Of a stretch of 64,000 bases of DNA, positions 1 to 9,585 are shown in pieces (the first letter of the stretch is position 1; each line of letters starts with the position of its first letter). The stretch is from the NCBI RefSeq assembly GCF_900105985.1, contig NZ_FNUB01000004.1, positions 285,501-349,500 of the forward strand. Direction: 5' to 3'. The notes under the pieces are model-generated. The model was given only the letters and a program-made list of their open reading frames with translations, made no database searches and was not told where the DNA came from. The DNA comes from Tenacibaculum sp. MAR_2010_89 (GTDB taxonomy: Bacteria; Bacteroidota; Bacteroidia; Flavobacteriales; Flavobacteriaceae). The position numbers and the translations under genes are program-made.

Positions 1-2
1 CG

Positions 3-3000
3 TATTTTTCTGTAGAAGAATACAAACGTCCAAAATTTGAAACTGTCTTTAAACCTATTTCTAGCACTATTAAAATAAACGATTCTATAACTGTAAACGG
101 ATTTGCTAAAGCTTTTTCCGGAGTTAATATTACAGATGCTAAAGTTATATATCGCGTTCATAGAAAAGTACAATATCCTAGGTGGTGGTATTGGTATAGA
201 CCATATTTCACTTCACAACCTCAAGAAATTACTCAAGGTGAAGGCATCACAGATTCATCTGGTAATTTTTCTATACAGTTCAAAGCGCTGCCTGATGAAA
301 GTATTGCTAAAAAAGATTTACCTATTTTTATTTACGAAGTTTCTGCTGATGTAACTGATATTAACGGTGAAACTCGAAGTGCAACTACTGAAGTAAAAGT
401 TGGTTATCATGCCTTAGTAGCTGATATTGAAAGCCCTGAAAACCTAGATAAAACAAAGAACAGTCACTTACTAAAAATTAGCACTAAAAATTTAAATGAC
501 GAATTTGTAGCTAGCACAGGAACCTTAAAAATTTATAAACTACAAGCTCCTAATCGTATTTTACGCAAACGTCCTTGGACAACTCCTGATTACCAAACGA
601 TACCTAAAAAAGAGTTTGAAAATAAGTTTCCAAATGATGCTTACACAAATGAAGATAATTCTATTAATTGGAAAAAAGGAACTCTTGTTTTTAATACAAA
701 GTTTAATACCGAAAATCAAAAAGAAATAGCTTTAAACAGTATACGAAACTGGGAATCTGGCAAATATGTAATTATTTTAGATACCCAAGATAAATTTGGA
801 CAAAAGGTAACTGCTAAAGAGTTTGTTTCTGTTTTCTCTAAATTAGACAAACTACCTGCCGATACTAAATTAGTGCAAGTAACAACGAATAAGGCTTCAT
901 ACAATGTAGGAGATAAAGCTGAAATAACGATAAGCTCTAATTCAAAAGATATCACATTAATGCTCTTTATAGAAAAACAACATAAAACAGTAGAAAGAAA
1001 ATATATTCATTTAACTAAAAATCATACTAAAATATCTATTCCAGTAACTAAAGATGATATAGGTGGATTTGGGGTAAAATGGTATTTTGTTAATTATAAT
1101 GCTTTTGAAAAAGGAAATTTGTTAGTTAGTGTTCCTTATCCTAAAACTGATTTAGAAATTAGTACAAAAACATTTAGAGACAAACTACAACCTGGACAAA
1201 AACAAACATGGAGTTTCACCATCAAAGGGACTAAAAAAGATGTAGTAGCTGCTGAACTTTTAGCAGGAATGTATGACGCTTCTTTAGATGCTTTTAAACC
1301 ACACAAATGGAACTTCTCTCCTATTAAAAAACCAATATATTCTATATACAACAACTCTGAAGCAACTATAAGTTTTGGTAACAATTATTTTAGAGTTCAG
1401 AATTTAAACGACAATACGAATAGGTATTACAACAACTACCAAAGAAGAAATGTTCAATACAATTGGTTTGGTTTTAGTTTTATTAATGATAACTGGGTTA
1501 ACACTCAATATTTAAAAAGACTAACTTTTCAAAGAACCAAATTTGATGGAACTATATCTGGTGTAGTTCAGGATGAAAGTGGTCCGCTTCCTGGCGTAAC
1601 TGTATTAATAAAAGGAACCACATATGGAACAGAAACAGATTTTGATGGTAATTTTTCTTTAAATGCTAATAAAGGAGATGTACTTGTTTATAGTTTTGTA
1701 GGTATGAAAACGGTTGAAAAAACTGTAGGTGATTTTTCTAATATTATTATTTTAATGGAAAATGATAATGTCTTAGATGAAGTTGTTACTACCGCCTATG
1801 GAATTTCTGCTCCAAGAAGAAAAATGAGTAGAATGGCTGGAGGCGTTCCTGGAGTTAGTGCAAATCTTGCAGAAGTTGAAGAAAGTGCGGCTTTAGATGC
1901 TGTTCCACCTTCTCTTAAGAAAGAGTCTAAAACCACAAAAACCTCTTTAAAAGGGATTCAAATACGTAAAAACTTACAAGAAACAGCATTTTTCTATCCA
2001 CATTTAACAACAGATAAAAACGGAAATATTTCTTTTAATTTTACAGCACCTGAAGCATTAACTAAATGGAAGTTACAATTATTAGCTCATACCAAAGAAT
2101 TACATGCTGCTACTAAAACATTAGAAACTGTTACTCAAAAAGAGCTGATGGTTACACCAAATGCTCCTCGTTTTTTACGCCATGGAGATAAAATAACATT
2201 AAGCTCGAAAATCTCAAATCTTACTAGTAAAAACGTAACAGGAATTGCACAACTTATACTAACCAACCCTGTAACTGGAAAAGAAATTGATTTATTAAAT
2301 AATACTACAAAAACTCAATCTTTTTCGGTTGATGAAAACGGGAACACCACTGTTTCTTGGAATTTAACCATTCCTGAAACTATTGATGCTGTTCAATATA
2401 AAGTTTTTGCAAAAGCAGGTGATTTTTCTGATGGAGAACAAAATGCTTTACCTGTATTATCAAATAGAATGTTAGTTACTGAAACCCTACCTATGTGGGT
2501 ACGAAGTAATCAATCAAAAACATTTACCCTCGATAAACTTATAAATAATACCTCATCAACTTTAAAAAACCATAAATTAACGGTAGAAGTTACCTCTAAC
2601 CCTGCTTGGTATGCTGTACAAGCTTTACCATACTTAATGGAATACCCTCATGAATGTAGTGAACAAACTTTTGCTCGTTATTATGCTAATACACTTGCTA
2701 GTCATATCGCAAACTCAAATCCAAGAATACAAGAAGTTTTTAATCAATGGAAATCATCAGGAGCTTTAGTTAGTAACTTAGAGAAAAATCAAGAGTTAAA
2801 ATCATTAATAATTCAGGAAACTCCTTGGTTACGTGATGCACAATCAGAAACCGAACAAAAAAAGAGAATTGCGCTTTTATTTGACTTAAATAAATTGAGT
2901 AATGAAGAACAATTATCCATAAACAAGTTGAAGAATATGCAACTACCTAATGGAGGTTTTCCTTGGTTTAAAGGTAGTATGTATCCAAACAGATATATTA

Positions 3001-4325
3001 CACAACATATTGCTAGTGGTTTTGGTCATTTAAAAAAATTAGGCGTTACAAGTTTCAATAAAGATGTAAATACCATACTTCATAAAGCCATTAAATTTTT
3101 AGATCTTGAAATTACTGATGATTATAAAAAATTACTTAGAGAAGCAGACAAAATAAAACAAAAAAGTGGCGCTGAAAAAGCAGAAAAATTTCTAGCAAAG
3201 CAACATATAGGTTATTTTGAATTACAGTATTTATACATGCGTAGTTTTTATTCTGATATACCAGTTATTGATAAAGCTAGTCAAGCAATTGAATATTATA
3301 AAAATCAATCTGCCACTTACTGGAATGAATTCAATTTATATAGTAAAGGATTAATTGCTTTAATTCAACATAGAAATGGAGACAAAAAGATTGCCTCTAA
3401 AGTTTTAAATTCATTAAAAGAAAATAGTATCACCTCAGAAGAACTAGGTATGTATTGGAAAAACAACAAGCCTAGCTGGTATTGGTACCAAGCTCCTATT
3501 GAAACACAAGCTTTATTAATTGAAGCTTTTGCTGAAGTTGAAAACGATACAAAAACAGTAGATAACTTAAAAATATGGTTGTTAAAAAACAAGCAAGTTA
3601 GCCAATGGAAAACAACTAAAGCAACTACTGAAGCTGTTTATGCACTATTATTACAAGGTAGTGATTGGATTTCTGTAACCGATTTAGTAGATCTTAAAAT
3701 TGGTGATAAAAAAATTGACCCAACCAAAATTCCATCTGTAAAAGTTGAAGCTGGTACTGGGTACTTTAAAACCTCTTGGAACGGCAATGAAATTACTCCT
3801 AATATGGGAGAAGTTTCTATTAGCACAAAAGGAAAATCAATTGCTTGGGGTGGTTTGTATTGGCAATATTTTGAAGATTTAGATAAAATAACCTCTGCAA
3901 AAACACCTTTACAATTAAAGAAAAAACTATTTAAGAAGGTAAATTCTGATACTGGTAAAAAGTTAATTGAAGTTACTGACAATTCAATGTTAAAAGTAGG
4001 AGATTTACTAACGGTACGCATAGAATTACGTTCAGATAGAAATATGGAGTTCATTCATATGAAAGATATGAGAGCTAGTGGCGTAGAACCAATAAACGTT
4101 CTTTCTAAATACAAATGGCAAGATGGCTTAGGTTATTATGAAAGTACAAAAGACGCTTCAACAAATTTCTTTTTTGATCGTTTACCCAAAGGCGTATATG
4201 TGTTTGAATATGATGTAAGAATTAATAATGCAGGAGATTTTAGTAATGGAATTACAACCATACAAAATATGTACGCTCCTGAATTTAGCAGTCATTCTAA
4301 AGGAATACGAATTCGTGTAGAATAA
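3..4325 (+). CDS. alpha-2-macroglobulin family protein (5' end outside window), with inserted carboxypeptidase-regulatory-like domain
   Basis: The reading frame is open from base 3, so the gene starts upstream of the window; about 1440 residues are visible. The frame holds macroglobulin-type beta domains, then the thioester motif CSEQ (Cys codon at 2655, visible residue about 885) followed by the alpha-helical thioester domain and a receptor-binding-like C-terminus. In this family the thioester traps attacking proteases in the periplasm, often alongside a penicillin-binding protein. Oddly, visible residues 515-600 form a carboxypeptidase-D regulatory-like (CarboxypepD_reg) domain with the GVVQDESGPLPGVTV and TDFDGNFSL signatures, normally seen at the N-terminus of SusC-type TonB receptors. 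It ends in a strong terminator at 4363-4400. Family call is secure; the exact role is inferred. Confidence 0.9.
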   Translation, partial: YFSVEEYKRPKFETVFKPISSTIKINDSITVNGFAKAFSGVNITDAKVIYRVHRKVQYPRWWYWYRPYFTSQPQEITQGEGITDSSGNFSIQFKALPDESIAKKDLPIFIYEVSADVTDINGETRSATTEVKVGYHALVADIESPENLDKTKNSHLLKISTKNLNDEFVASTGTLKIYKLQAPNRILRKRPWTTPDYQTIPKKEFENKFPNDAYTNEDNSINWKKGTLVFNTKFNTENQKEIALNSIRNWESGKYVIILDTQDKFGQKVTAKEFVSVFSKLDKLPADTKLVQVTTNKASYNVGDKAEITISSNSKDITLMLFIEKQHKTVERKYIHLTKNHTKISIPVTKDDIGGFGVKWYFVNYNAFEKGNLLVSVPYPKTDLEISTKTFRDKLQPGQKQTWSFTIKGTKKDVVAAELLAGMYDASLDAFKPHKWNFSPIKKPIYSIYNNSEATISFGNNYFRVQNLNDNTNRYYNNYQRRNVQYNWFGFSFINDNWVNTQYLKRLTFQRTKFDGTISGVVQDESGPLPGVTVLIKGTTYGTETDFDGNFSLNANKGDVLVYSFVGMKTVEKTVGDFSNIIILMENDNVLDEVVTTAYGISAPRRKMSRMAGGVPGVSANLAEVEESAALDAVPPSLKKESKTTKTSLKGIQIRKNLQETAFFYPHLTTDKNGNISFNFTAPEALTKWKLQLLAHTKELHAATKTLETVTQKELMVTPNAPRFLRHGDKITLSSKISNLTSKNVTGIAQLILTNPVTGKEIDLLNNTTKTQSFSVDENGNTTVSWNLTIPETIDAVQYKVFAKAGDFSDGEQNALPVLSNRMLVTETLPMWVRSNQSKTFTLDKLINNTSSTLKNHKLTVEVTSNPAWYAVQALPYLMEYPHECSEQTFARYYANTLASHIANSNPRIQEVFNQWKSSGALVSNLEKNQELKSLIIQETPWLRDAQSETEQKKRIALLFDLNKLSNEEQLSINKLKNMQLPNGGFPWFKGSMYPNRYITQHIASGFGHLKKLGVTSFNKDVNTILHKAIKFLDLEITDDYKKLLREADKIKQKSGAEKAEKFLAKQHIGYFELQYLYMRSFYSDIPVIDKASQAIEYYKNQSATYWNEFNLYSKGLIALIQHRNGDKKIASKVLNSLKENSITSEELGMYWKNNKPSWYWYQAPIETQALLIEAFAEVENDTKTVDNLKIWLLKNKQVSQWKTTKATTEAVYALLLQGSDWISVTDLVDLKIGDKKIDPTKIPSVKVEAGTGYFKTSWNGNEITPNMGEVSISTKGKSIAWGGLYWQYFEDLDKITSAKTPLQLKKKLFKKVNSDTGKKLIEVTDNSMLKVGDLLTVRIELRSDRNMEFIHMKDMRASGVEPINVLSKYKWQDGLGYYESTKDASTNFFFDRLPKGVYVFEYDVRINNAGDFSNGITTIQNMYAPEFSSHSKGIRIRVE

Positions 4326-4362
4326 TATTTTTACCTTTATAAAACAATACTCAATATAACTG

Positions 4363-4400
4363 AAACACCTCTTGACAATTTAAAGTCAAGAGGTGTTTTT
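4363..4400 (+). terminator. intrinsic terminator after the macroglobulin gene
   Basis: A perfect stem of AACACCTCTTGAC and its complement GTCAAGAGGTGTT is separated by a short loop and followed by a T run. It closes the alpha-2-macroglobulin gene and lies before the convergent response regulator gene. Confidence 0.85.
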
Positions 4401-4469
4401 ATATAATTATCTATACTTTATTTAACGTAAAAACAGCAACCGAAATATTTAATCTTTCTTCTTATAAAA

Positions 4470-5201
4470 TTAAAAACTTAGCTGTTCTTTAAAAATATAA
4501 GATTGCCTTCTTGATATTTCAATCTCTTCTCCTGAAAGCATTTCTATTTTTAATTTACCATTAAACCACGATACAACCTTCTTTACATGATTAATATTTA
4601 TAATTTGTTGTCTATTGGCTCTAAAAAAAACAGTTTCTGGTAATTTTTCTTCTATTTGAATAAGTGATTTATAAACTAGCGCTTTATTACTTTCAAAAAA
4701 CACGCGGGTATAATTGCCTACTATTTCAAAGAATACAATATCTTTAATTTTCACGAGCCAACATTTTTCACCATCTTTTATAAAAATCTGCTTATCTAAA
4801 TTAAATGTATTCTTATCCTTCTCTTCAATAATTGGATTGCTATTTATTTGCTCAATAACCTTCTGTATTGTTTTAGAAAAACGTTTTTCATTTATTGGTT
4901 TTAACAAATAATCAAAGGCATTATACTCGAACGATTTTATAGCATATTCATCAAAAGCAGTTGTAAAAATAGTTATAGGAACCTCATCTAACATTTCTAA
5001 AAGCTCAAACCCATTTTTTTCAGGCATATTGATATCCAAGAATAATAAATCAGGCTTCGTATTATTTATTAACTCAAAACCTTCATCTACATTTTCAGCT
5101 TCCCCTATAATTTTTATTTCTTTATGTTGTTTAATCAGTTCTTTTAATTCATTTCTGGCTAAACGTGAATCTTCTACAATAACTGTATTTAATGGTATCA
5201 T
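4470..5201 (-). CDS. LytTR-family response regulator transcription factor
   Basis: The 243-residue protein has an N-terminal receiver domain (acid pocket E10-D11, phospho-acceptor D56 in the FLDINMPEKNG motif) and a C-terminal LytTR DNA-binding domain (about residues 140-240, with the FFRANRQQIININHV signature). It would be phosphorylated by the LytS-like kinase encoded immediately upstream; the kinase stop and this start overlap at base 5201, so the pair is translationally coupled. Targets cannot be read from the sequence. LytTR regulators in Bacteroidota typically control envelope or transport genes. Confidence 0.93.
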   Translation of the reverse strand: MIPLNTVIVEDSRLARNELKELIKQHKEIKIIGEAENVDEGFELINNTKPDLLFLDINMPEKNGFELLEMLDEVPITIFTTAFDEYAIKSFEYNAFDYLLKPINEKRFSKTIQKVIEQINSNPIIEEKDKNTFNLDKQIFIKDGEKCWLVKIKDIVFFEIVGNYTRVFFESNKALVYKSLIQIEEKLPETVFFRANRQQIININHVKKVVSWFNGKLKIEMLSGEEIEISRRQSYIFKEQLSF

Positions 5202-6235
5202 TATAATGGAATTTGAATAGTTGCAACTACATTTTTTTCTTCTTGGTGTAAGCTAAAAGTAGCTTTTTTATCGTACAATAAATCTAATCGCTTTTTTATA
5301 TTTTGAATACCTACCTGTGTACCTCTTTTATTACTTTGTAAAGTTCCTGAATTTATAACTTTTATCAATAATAAATTATTTACCACTTTTGCAATAACTG
5401 ATATTTTTCCTCCATGTTTTATATTAGAAATTCCATGTTTTATGGCATTTTCTACTAACATTTGAATGAGCATTGGTGGAATTTGAATACTCAATGAAGA
5501 TTCATCAACAATTAATTCAAATTGTAATCTGTTTTCAAATTGTACTTTTGAAATATCTACATATTTTTCAACCATTTCAAGTTCATCCTCTAAAGCTATT
5601 GCATCTATATTGTTTTGTGTAAGAGAATACCTAAGCGTTTCAGACAAAGATGTAAGCATATTTCTTGCTTTATTTACATCTTCCAACATTAACCCTCTTA
5701 TATTGTTTAAACTATTAAACATAAAATGAGGGTTGATTTGTCCTTTTAACGTATTTAATTGTGATTCTTTTAATGTAGCATCTAATTCAGCATTCTTTAA
5801 TTTAGTTTCCTTTACCTCATGATATAAATTAAATGCGGTATAACACACAAACCAAATAATCCAGTTAAGCCAATTAAAAATACGAGTTGCAAACTTACCA
5901 TGATAGCTCACTTTATGCATAAAATATTCAAACAAAGCATCAACTATTGGCCAAAATATAAAATTGAATAGTACCGATGCAATAATCATAAATGGTATTA
6001 AGTATACTACCTTATCTTTTACCGATTTATTCTTCGTAAATTTCTCTAAACCAATTTGAATACCCGCCGTTAATATAATTCCTACAAAAAACCAGGTAAA
6101 ACTTTCAAGAAGAAGATAGTTAACCAGTTCCTTATTTTTCTCTAAATCAATAATTTTCATTACATAATCTGGCAACAATGTTAGTAGCCAAACCATATAA
6201 TTAGGTACTGCTCTTTTTGAAAAAAAATAATTCAT
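5201..6235 (-). CDS. LytS/YehU-type sensor histidine kinase
   Basis: This 344-residue membrane kinase has an N-terminal region with about four hydrophobic segments (roughly residues 12-26, 42-62, 76-104 and 120-136), a His_kinase (PF06580) motif with the phospho-accepting His at H170 in QINPHFMFNSLNN, and a HATPase domain with the N-box around N263 (VENAIKHG). It has no large periplasmic sensor, so a membrane-borne signal or a partner is likely. It forms a two-gene operon with the LytTR regulator downstream. Confidence 0.92.
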   Translation of the reverse strand: MNYFFSKRAVPNYMVWLLTLLPDYVMKIIDLEKNKELVNYLLLESFTWFFVGIILTAGIQIGLEKFTKNKSVKDKVVYLIPFMIIASVLFNFIFWPIVDALFEYFMHKVSYHGKFATRIFNWLNWIIWFVCYTAFNLYHEVKETKLKNAELDATLKESQLNTLKGQINPHFMFNSLNNIRGLMLEDVNKARNMLTSLSETLRYSLTQNNIDAIALEDELEMVEKYVDISKVQFENRLQFELIVDESSLSIQIPPMLIQMLVENAIKHGISNIKHGGKISVIAKVVNNLLLIKVINSGTLQSNKRGTQVGIQNIKKRLDLLYDKKATFSLHQEEKNVVATIQIPL

Positions 6236-6345
6236 TTTAGTTTTTTAAATTATACAAATCTATACATTTAATAGTATACTAAAAGCACATAACTTTTCGG
6301 TTTTTCACTATCAAAATATCTAAAAAATTATGTGCACTAAATATA

Positions 6346-7659
6346 TTATTTTGTTGTTTTAAAATCTATTAAATACCTTTTTAAAGGAACGCCTTTCAAA
6401 TTTCTAAAGCCCCAACCTACTGTTAACTGATATCTTTTATTAAGTTGTAACGGTTCTATCTCAAAAGTTAATGACCTTCCATCTTTAGAGTACCCTATCA
6501 TTTTTTTAAATTTTACTACAGCTTCTTCTCCTAGAGGCCCATAATCAAAATTCATATACTTTTGGTGCATTGGTTCTGAAAACTCGATTGTTAACTTATT
6601 TAAAGAAGCTCTTACATCTTCACTTTTATTTTTAAATTGTTTTACAGCAACAACATAGGGTCTTTTATTCTGAAACTTTTCATACAAACTCTCAAGCGTT
6701 TCTGAAAAATACCCAGTACTATTTACAAAATTTTCAATTTCTACTTCATTCGTATAATCTAACTCAATTAGTTTTTTAATAGCATCACTTTTATTCTTTG
6801 CTTGCTGATAATACCTTTCACTTAACTCATAACCTATATGATATCCTAAATCACGAACGTCAAAATCATTAGGAGCATCACTCCATAACCATCTATGTGT
6901 ATTGTTACCATAAAACATAACCTCTTCAAACTTTTGCCTAACTTTTTCATTAAGCTTTCCATAAGCTAGTGCTGGTGTTACTGAAGGAATTCCCATAGCT
7001 TTTACCGATACAAATTCAGCCACTCCCTCTCTTATTACTTTTGATAACAGATTATTTACTGGCATGTTTTGTTGAGTATGTACATATTCATGAACATTTA
7101 AAAGAACCAAATTATCTATGGGGTTAGAATCAAAAAATATTCTCCTGTTTTTTTTCATCCTTCCTAAAAACTCTGAAGAAACTGTATTCTTATCTGCCAT
7201 TGCTAGTTCACTTCCTATAAGCACCAAACTATCTAAAGTAGTACCATTTGACATTAATCCACTTATTGTAAAATACAACTTTGCGGGTTTTAAACTTGGA
7301 TATATCTTTCGTAATTTTTCTATCCCTTCTTCTAACTTTATACTAAACTCGTTGGTTCTTAATGTGTTTTTTCTAACTGATTTCCAAAATTTCGGATATC
7401 TATTTATTGCTTTCAAATATTCTTGTGGAGTAACATTTTTTGCTTTCATCATTGCTTTTAAACCTATAGTTCCCTTATCAAAAAACAACTCTTTTAAATG
7501 TTTCATTTGTTGAATACTGTCTGAAGTTTTTTGAATTTTATCGTATGCCTTCCAAAAGTTCGTTATATCACTCGTTATAACATTAGCGGATTTTGATTTT
7601 TCAAAGCTGCACCCAACTATAATAAGTGCAATAATTAAAAAAAATAGCGTTTTATTCAT
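6346..7659 (-). CDS. lipoprotein with HEXXH zinc-peptidase motif (GldB/DUF2268-like)
   Basis: The start at 7659 (MNKTLFF) is preferred over the further upstream start because it gives a clean lipoprotein signal with Cys17 (IIVGC). The mature protein carries HEYVH (H190, E191, H194), a zinc metallopeptidase motif, in a context resembling the gliding-related GldB/DUF2268 group. The C-terminal hundred residues look like a bacterial Ig-like domain (a 'SEPMH' type strand). It is probably a periplasmic or outer-membrane-anchored protease. The family placement is tentative; the peptidase motif and the lipobox are directly visible. Confidence 0.7.
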   Translation of the reverse strand: MNKTLFFLIIALIIVGCSFEKSKSANVITSDITNFWKAYDKIQKTSDSIQQMKHLKELFFDKGTIGLKAMMKAKNVTPQEYLKAINRYPKFWKSVRKNTLRTNEFSIKLEEGIEKLRKIYPSLKPAKLYFTISGLMSNGTTLDSLVLIGSELAMADKNTVSSEFLGRMKKNRRIFFDSNPIDNLVLLNVHEYVHTQQNMPVNNLLSKVIREGVAEFVSVKAMGIPSVTPALAYGKLNEKVRQKFEEVMFYGNNTHRWLWSDAPNDFDVRDLGYHIGYELSERYYQQAKNKSDAIKKLIELDYTNEVEIENFVNSTGYFSETLESLYEKFQNKRPYVVAVKQFKNKSEDVRASLNKLTIEFSEPMHQKYMNFDYGPLGEEAVVKFKKMIGYSKDGRSLTFEIEPLQLNKRYQLTVGWGFRNLKGVPLKRYLIDFKTTK

Positions 7660-7900
7660 AATCGTTTTTATTAGTTTATTTTTATAACACCTCAAAACTA
7701 GTTTGAAACGCATAGAACAAAAACACAATTATGATGAGTGGTAAAATGAGGTTATTAAACGGAAGTATTAACTTTTGAAATGCTATTTCTTTTTAAATTT
7801 ATACGTTATTTAAAAGAAAAAGATTGGCTACAAATAAAAAAAGAAGTTTATTTGGCATATAATTTGTCAAGTAACAAACAAAACAATTAAGATTTTTATT

Positions 7901-8398
7901 ATGAGAAAATTATTTTTATTTATTGGTTTTTTAACAATTACTGCTTTAGCTGCCAATGCACAACAAATTTCTGAAAATGCAATTGGTATTCGTTTTGGAG
8001 ATAACAACGGATTTGGTGGTGAGATATCATACCAACGTAAATTAAGTAATACAAATCGTTTAGAGGTTGACTTAGGTATTAGAGGAAATAAAAACTATAG
8101 TGCTTTTAAAGCTACTGGTTTATACGAATGGGTATGGCAATTAGAAGATCGTTTTAATTGGTATGCTGGTGTTGGTGGTGGTTTTGGAAGTTGGAAAACA
8201 AAGTCGCAAACTATTAATGGCGTAACAGTTAATAGTAGTTCTAGTACTTCTTTATTTGGTGCTGGAGTTATTGGTGTTGAATATAGCTTTGATATTCCTT
8301 TAATGGTTTCTTTAGATTTTAGACCAGAGTTTGGTTTTAGTGATGCCTATGATGGTTTTAACTCTGATTTTGGATTAAGTGTTCGTTATCAGTTTTAA
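7901..8398 (+). CDS. small outer-membrane beta-barrel protein
   Basis: This 165-residue protein has a cleavable signal peptide ending ALAANA-QQ, followed by alternating hydrophobic/polar strands and a C-terminal aromatic residue (VRYQF), typical of an eight-stranded outer-membrane barrel. A terminator at 8421-8453 follows. It is transcribed alone, facing the peptidase gene across a 240-bp gap. The specific role is unknown. Confidence 0.85.
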   Translation: MRKLFLFIGFLTITALAANAQQISENAIGIRFGDNNGFGGEISYQRKLSNTNRLEVDLGIRGNKNYSAFKATGLYEWVWQLEDRFNWYAGVGGGFGSWKTKSQTINGVTVNSSSSTSLFGAGVIGVEYSFDIPLMVSLDFRPEFGFSDAYDGFNSDFGLSVRYQF

Positions 8399-8420
8399 CA
8401 TAAAAACTTAACAACAAAAA

Positions 8421-8453
8421 AAAAGGCTGTCTTCATCGACAGCCTCTTTTTTA
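8421..8453 (+). terminator. intrinsic terminator (bidirectional)
   Basis: The stem AGGCTGTC / GACAGCCT is flanked by an A run on the left and a T run on the right, so it can serve both the barrel gene (+) and the convergent lipoprotein gene (-). Confidence 0.85.
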
Positions 8454-8454
8454 T

Positions 8455-9198
8455 TTATTTCGTTGTTAACTCAACTACACTTTTTCCTCCATTGGTAATA
8501 GTACCATCATTATATTCAGCATAAGGTCTGAAATAATACGTTGTTTTAGCTGTTAGCCCTTTAATTACTAATACAGCATATTTAGTTACAAAAATATTTC
8601 CTTTAATATCTGTTGCTAATGCTTTTTTACTGTTCGAAAAATCTTTGTTTACACTATACTCAAAACCAATTTCTTTAGGAGACTCTTTTTCTAATTCAGT
8701 TACATCTAATTGAGGAGTCATTTCTGTTGATGAAACCCAGTGTGGTTTTGCCAACATTTCCATGCTTAATTTTCTTGTTTTGCTTGCATCAATGTTTGTA
8801 TTAAATACAATTTCTTTACCATAAAAGTAACTTCCATTTTTTAATCTAAAGTATCCTCTTACATAATAAACTTTTCCTTTTGCTATATTTCTAAAAACAC
8901 CAAAAACATTTTCTTGAATAGGACCAGCAGCAACAATTGTATTATTTAAATTTACTAATGGGTTAGAGCTTTCTCCATAAACAAAACCTCTTTCTTCTCC
9001 TTCTCCTCTTGGATCTTGAAAACCTCCATTAACTGTTACATTCACACTACCATCTCTATTCACAAAAAAATCTGTTGCCTTCTTAGTTACAAAACTTTTC
9101 TTAGCAAATTGATTTGCATTTAAGTTATCTTCTTTTGAACAACTCACTGCCATTAATGTAATCACACAGATTAACAATCCCTTCATTAAATTTCTCAT
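8455..9198 (-). CDS. lipoprotein with fibronectin-III-like repeats
   Basis: The 247-residue protein has a lipoprotein signal (Cys20 in MAVSC) and two beta-rich units ending in YYVRGYFRLKNG and TYYFRPYAEYNDG. The latter type is common in Bacteroidota surface lipoproteins built of FN3-like modules. The second Met (residue 5) is an equally good start. No enzyme motif is visible and its role is unknown. Confidence 0.75.
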   Translation of the reverse strand: MRNLMKGLLICVITLMAVSCSKEDNLNANQFAKKSFVTKKATDFFVNRDGSVNVTVNGGFQDPRGEGEERGFVYGESSNPLVNLNNTIVAAGPIQENVFGVFRNIAKGKVYYVRGYFRLKNGSYFYGKEIVFNTNIDASKTRKLSMEMLAKPHWVSSTEMTPQLDVTELEKESPKEIGFEYSVNKDFSNSKKALATDIKGNIFVTKYAVLVIKGLTAKTTYYFRPYAEYNDGTITNGGKSVVELTTK

Positions 9199-9585
9199 TT
9201 TATTATCTATTTTTATTTATGCAGAGGTTAAACAGACAAGGATTGAAACCCCCTAAAAAAAAAATGTTAAATTGTGTTAAAAGAAAATAACAAGGGAAAA
9301 TCTCCTTTAAAAAAGTTAAAAAAACTGCTAATAACTAACTGTTTATACGTCTTGCAAAAAGCAATTAATTTTCTTAGGTTTGGTATTGAAAAAAATTGTT
9401 CGAATATTCAATTGCTATATCTACATTTTTTTAGGCTATATACTTACCAAAAATAAAGAACTACGGATACCCGTAAAGTAATCTTAGTACCTCTTTATAT
9501 ATTTATCGACAGTTCCTTTTATCCGGAACTATAACCCTATAAACCAGAACTTTGTTATTTATATAACGAATTGTCTACAATTGCT
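9199..9585. other. intergenic region without a supported gene
   Basis: This AT-rich stretch lies between divergently transcribed genes. A 60-codon open frame at 9274 has no signal and low-complexity composition, so it is not called. The promoter of the lipoprotein gene (left) and that of the TIGR04141-like gene (right) must lie here. A short dyad GTTATTTATATAAC at 9554-9567 stands just upstream of the latter. Confidence 0.5.

Noticed and set aside
9274..9456. 60-residue frame upstream of the TIGR04141-like gene
   Set aside because: Lysine/leucine-rich frame of chance type in AT-rich DNA, no start signal.
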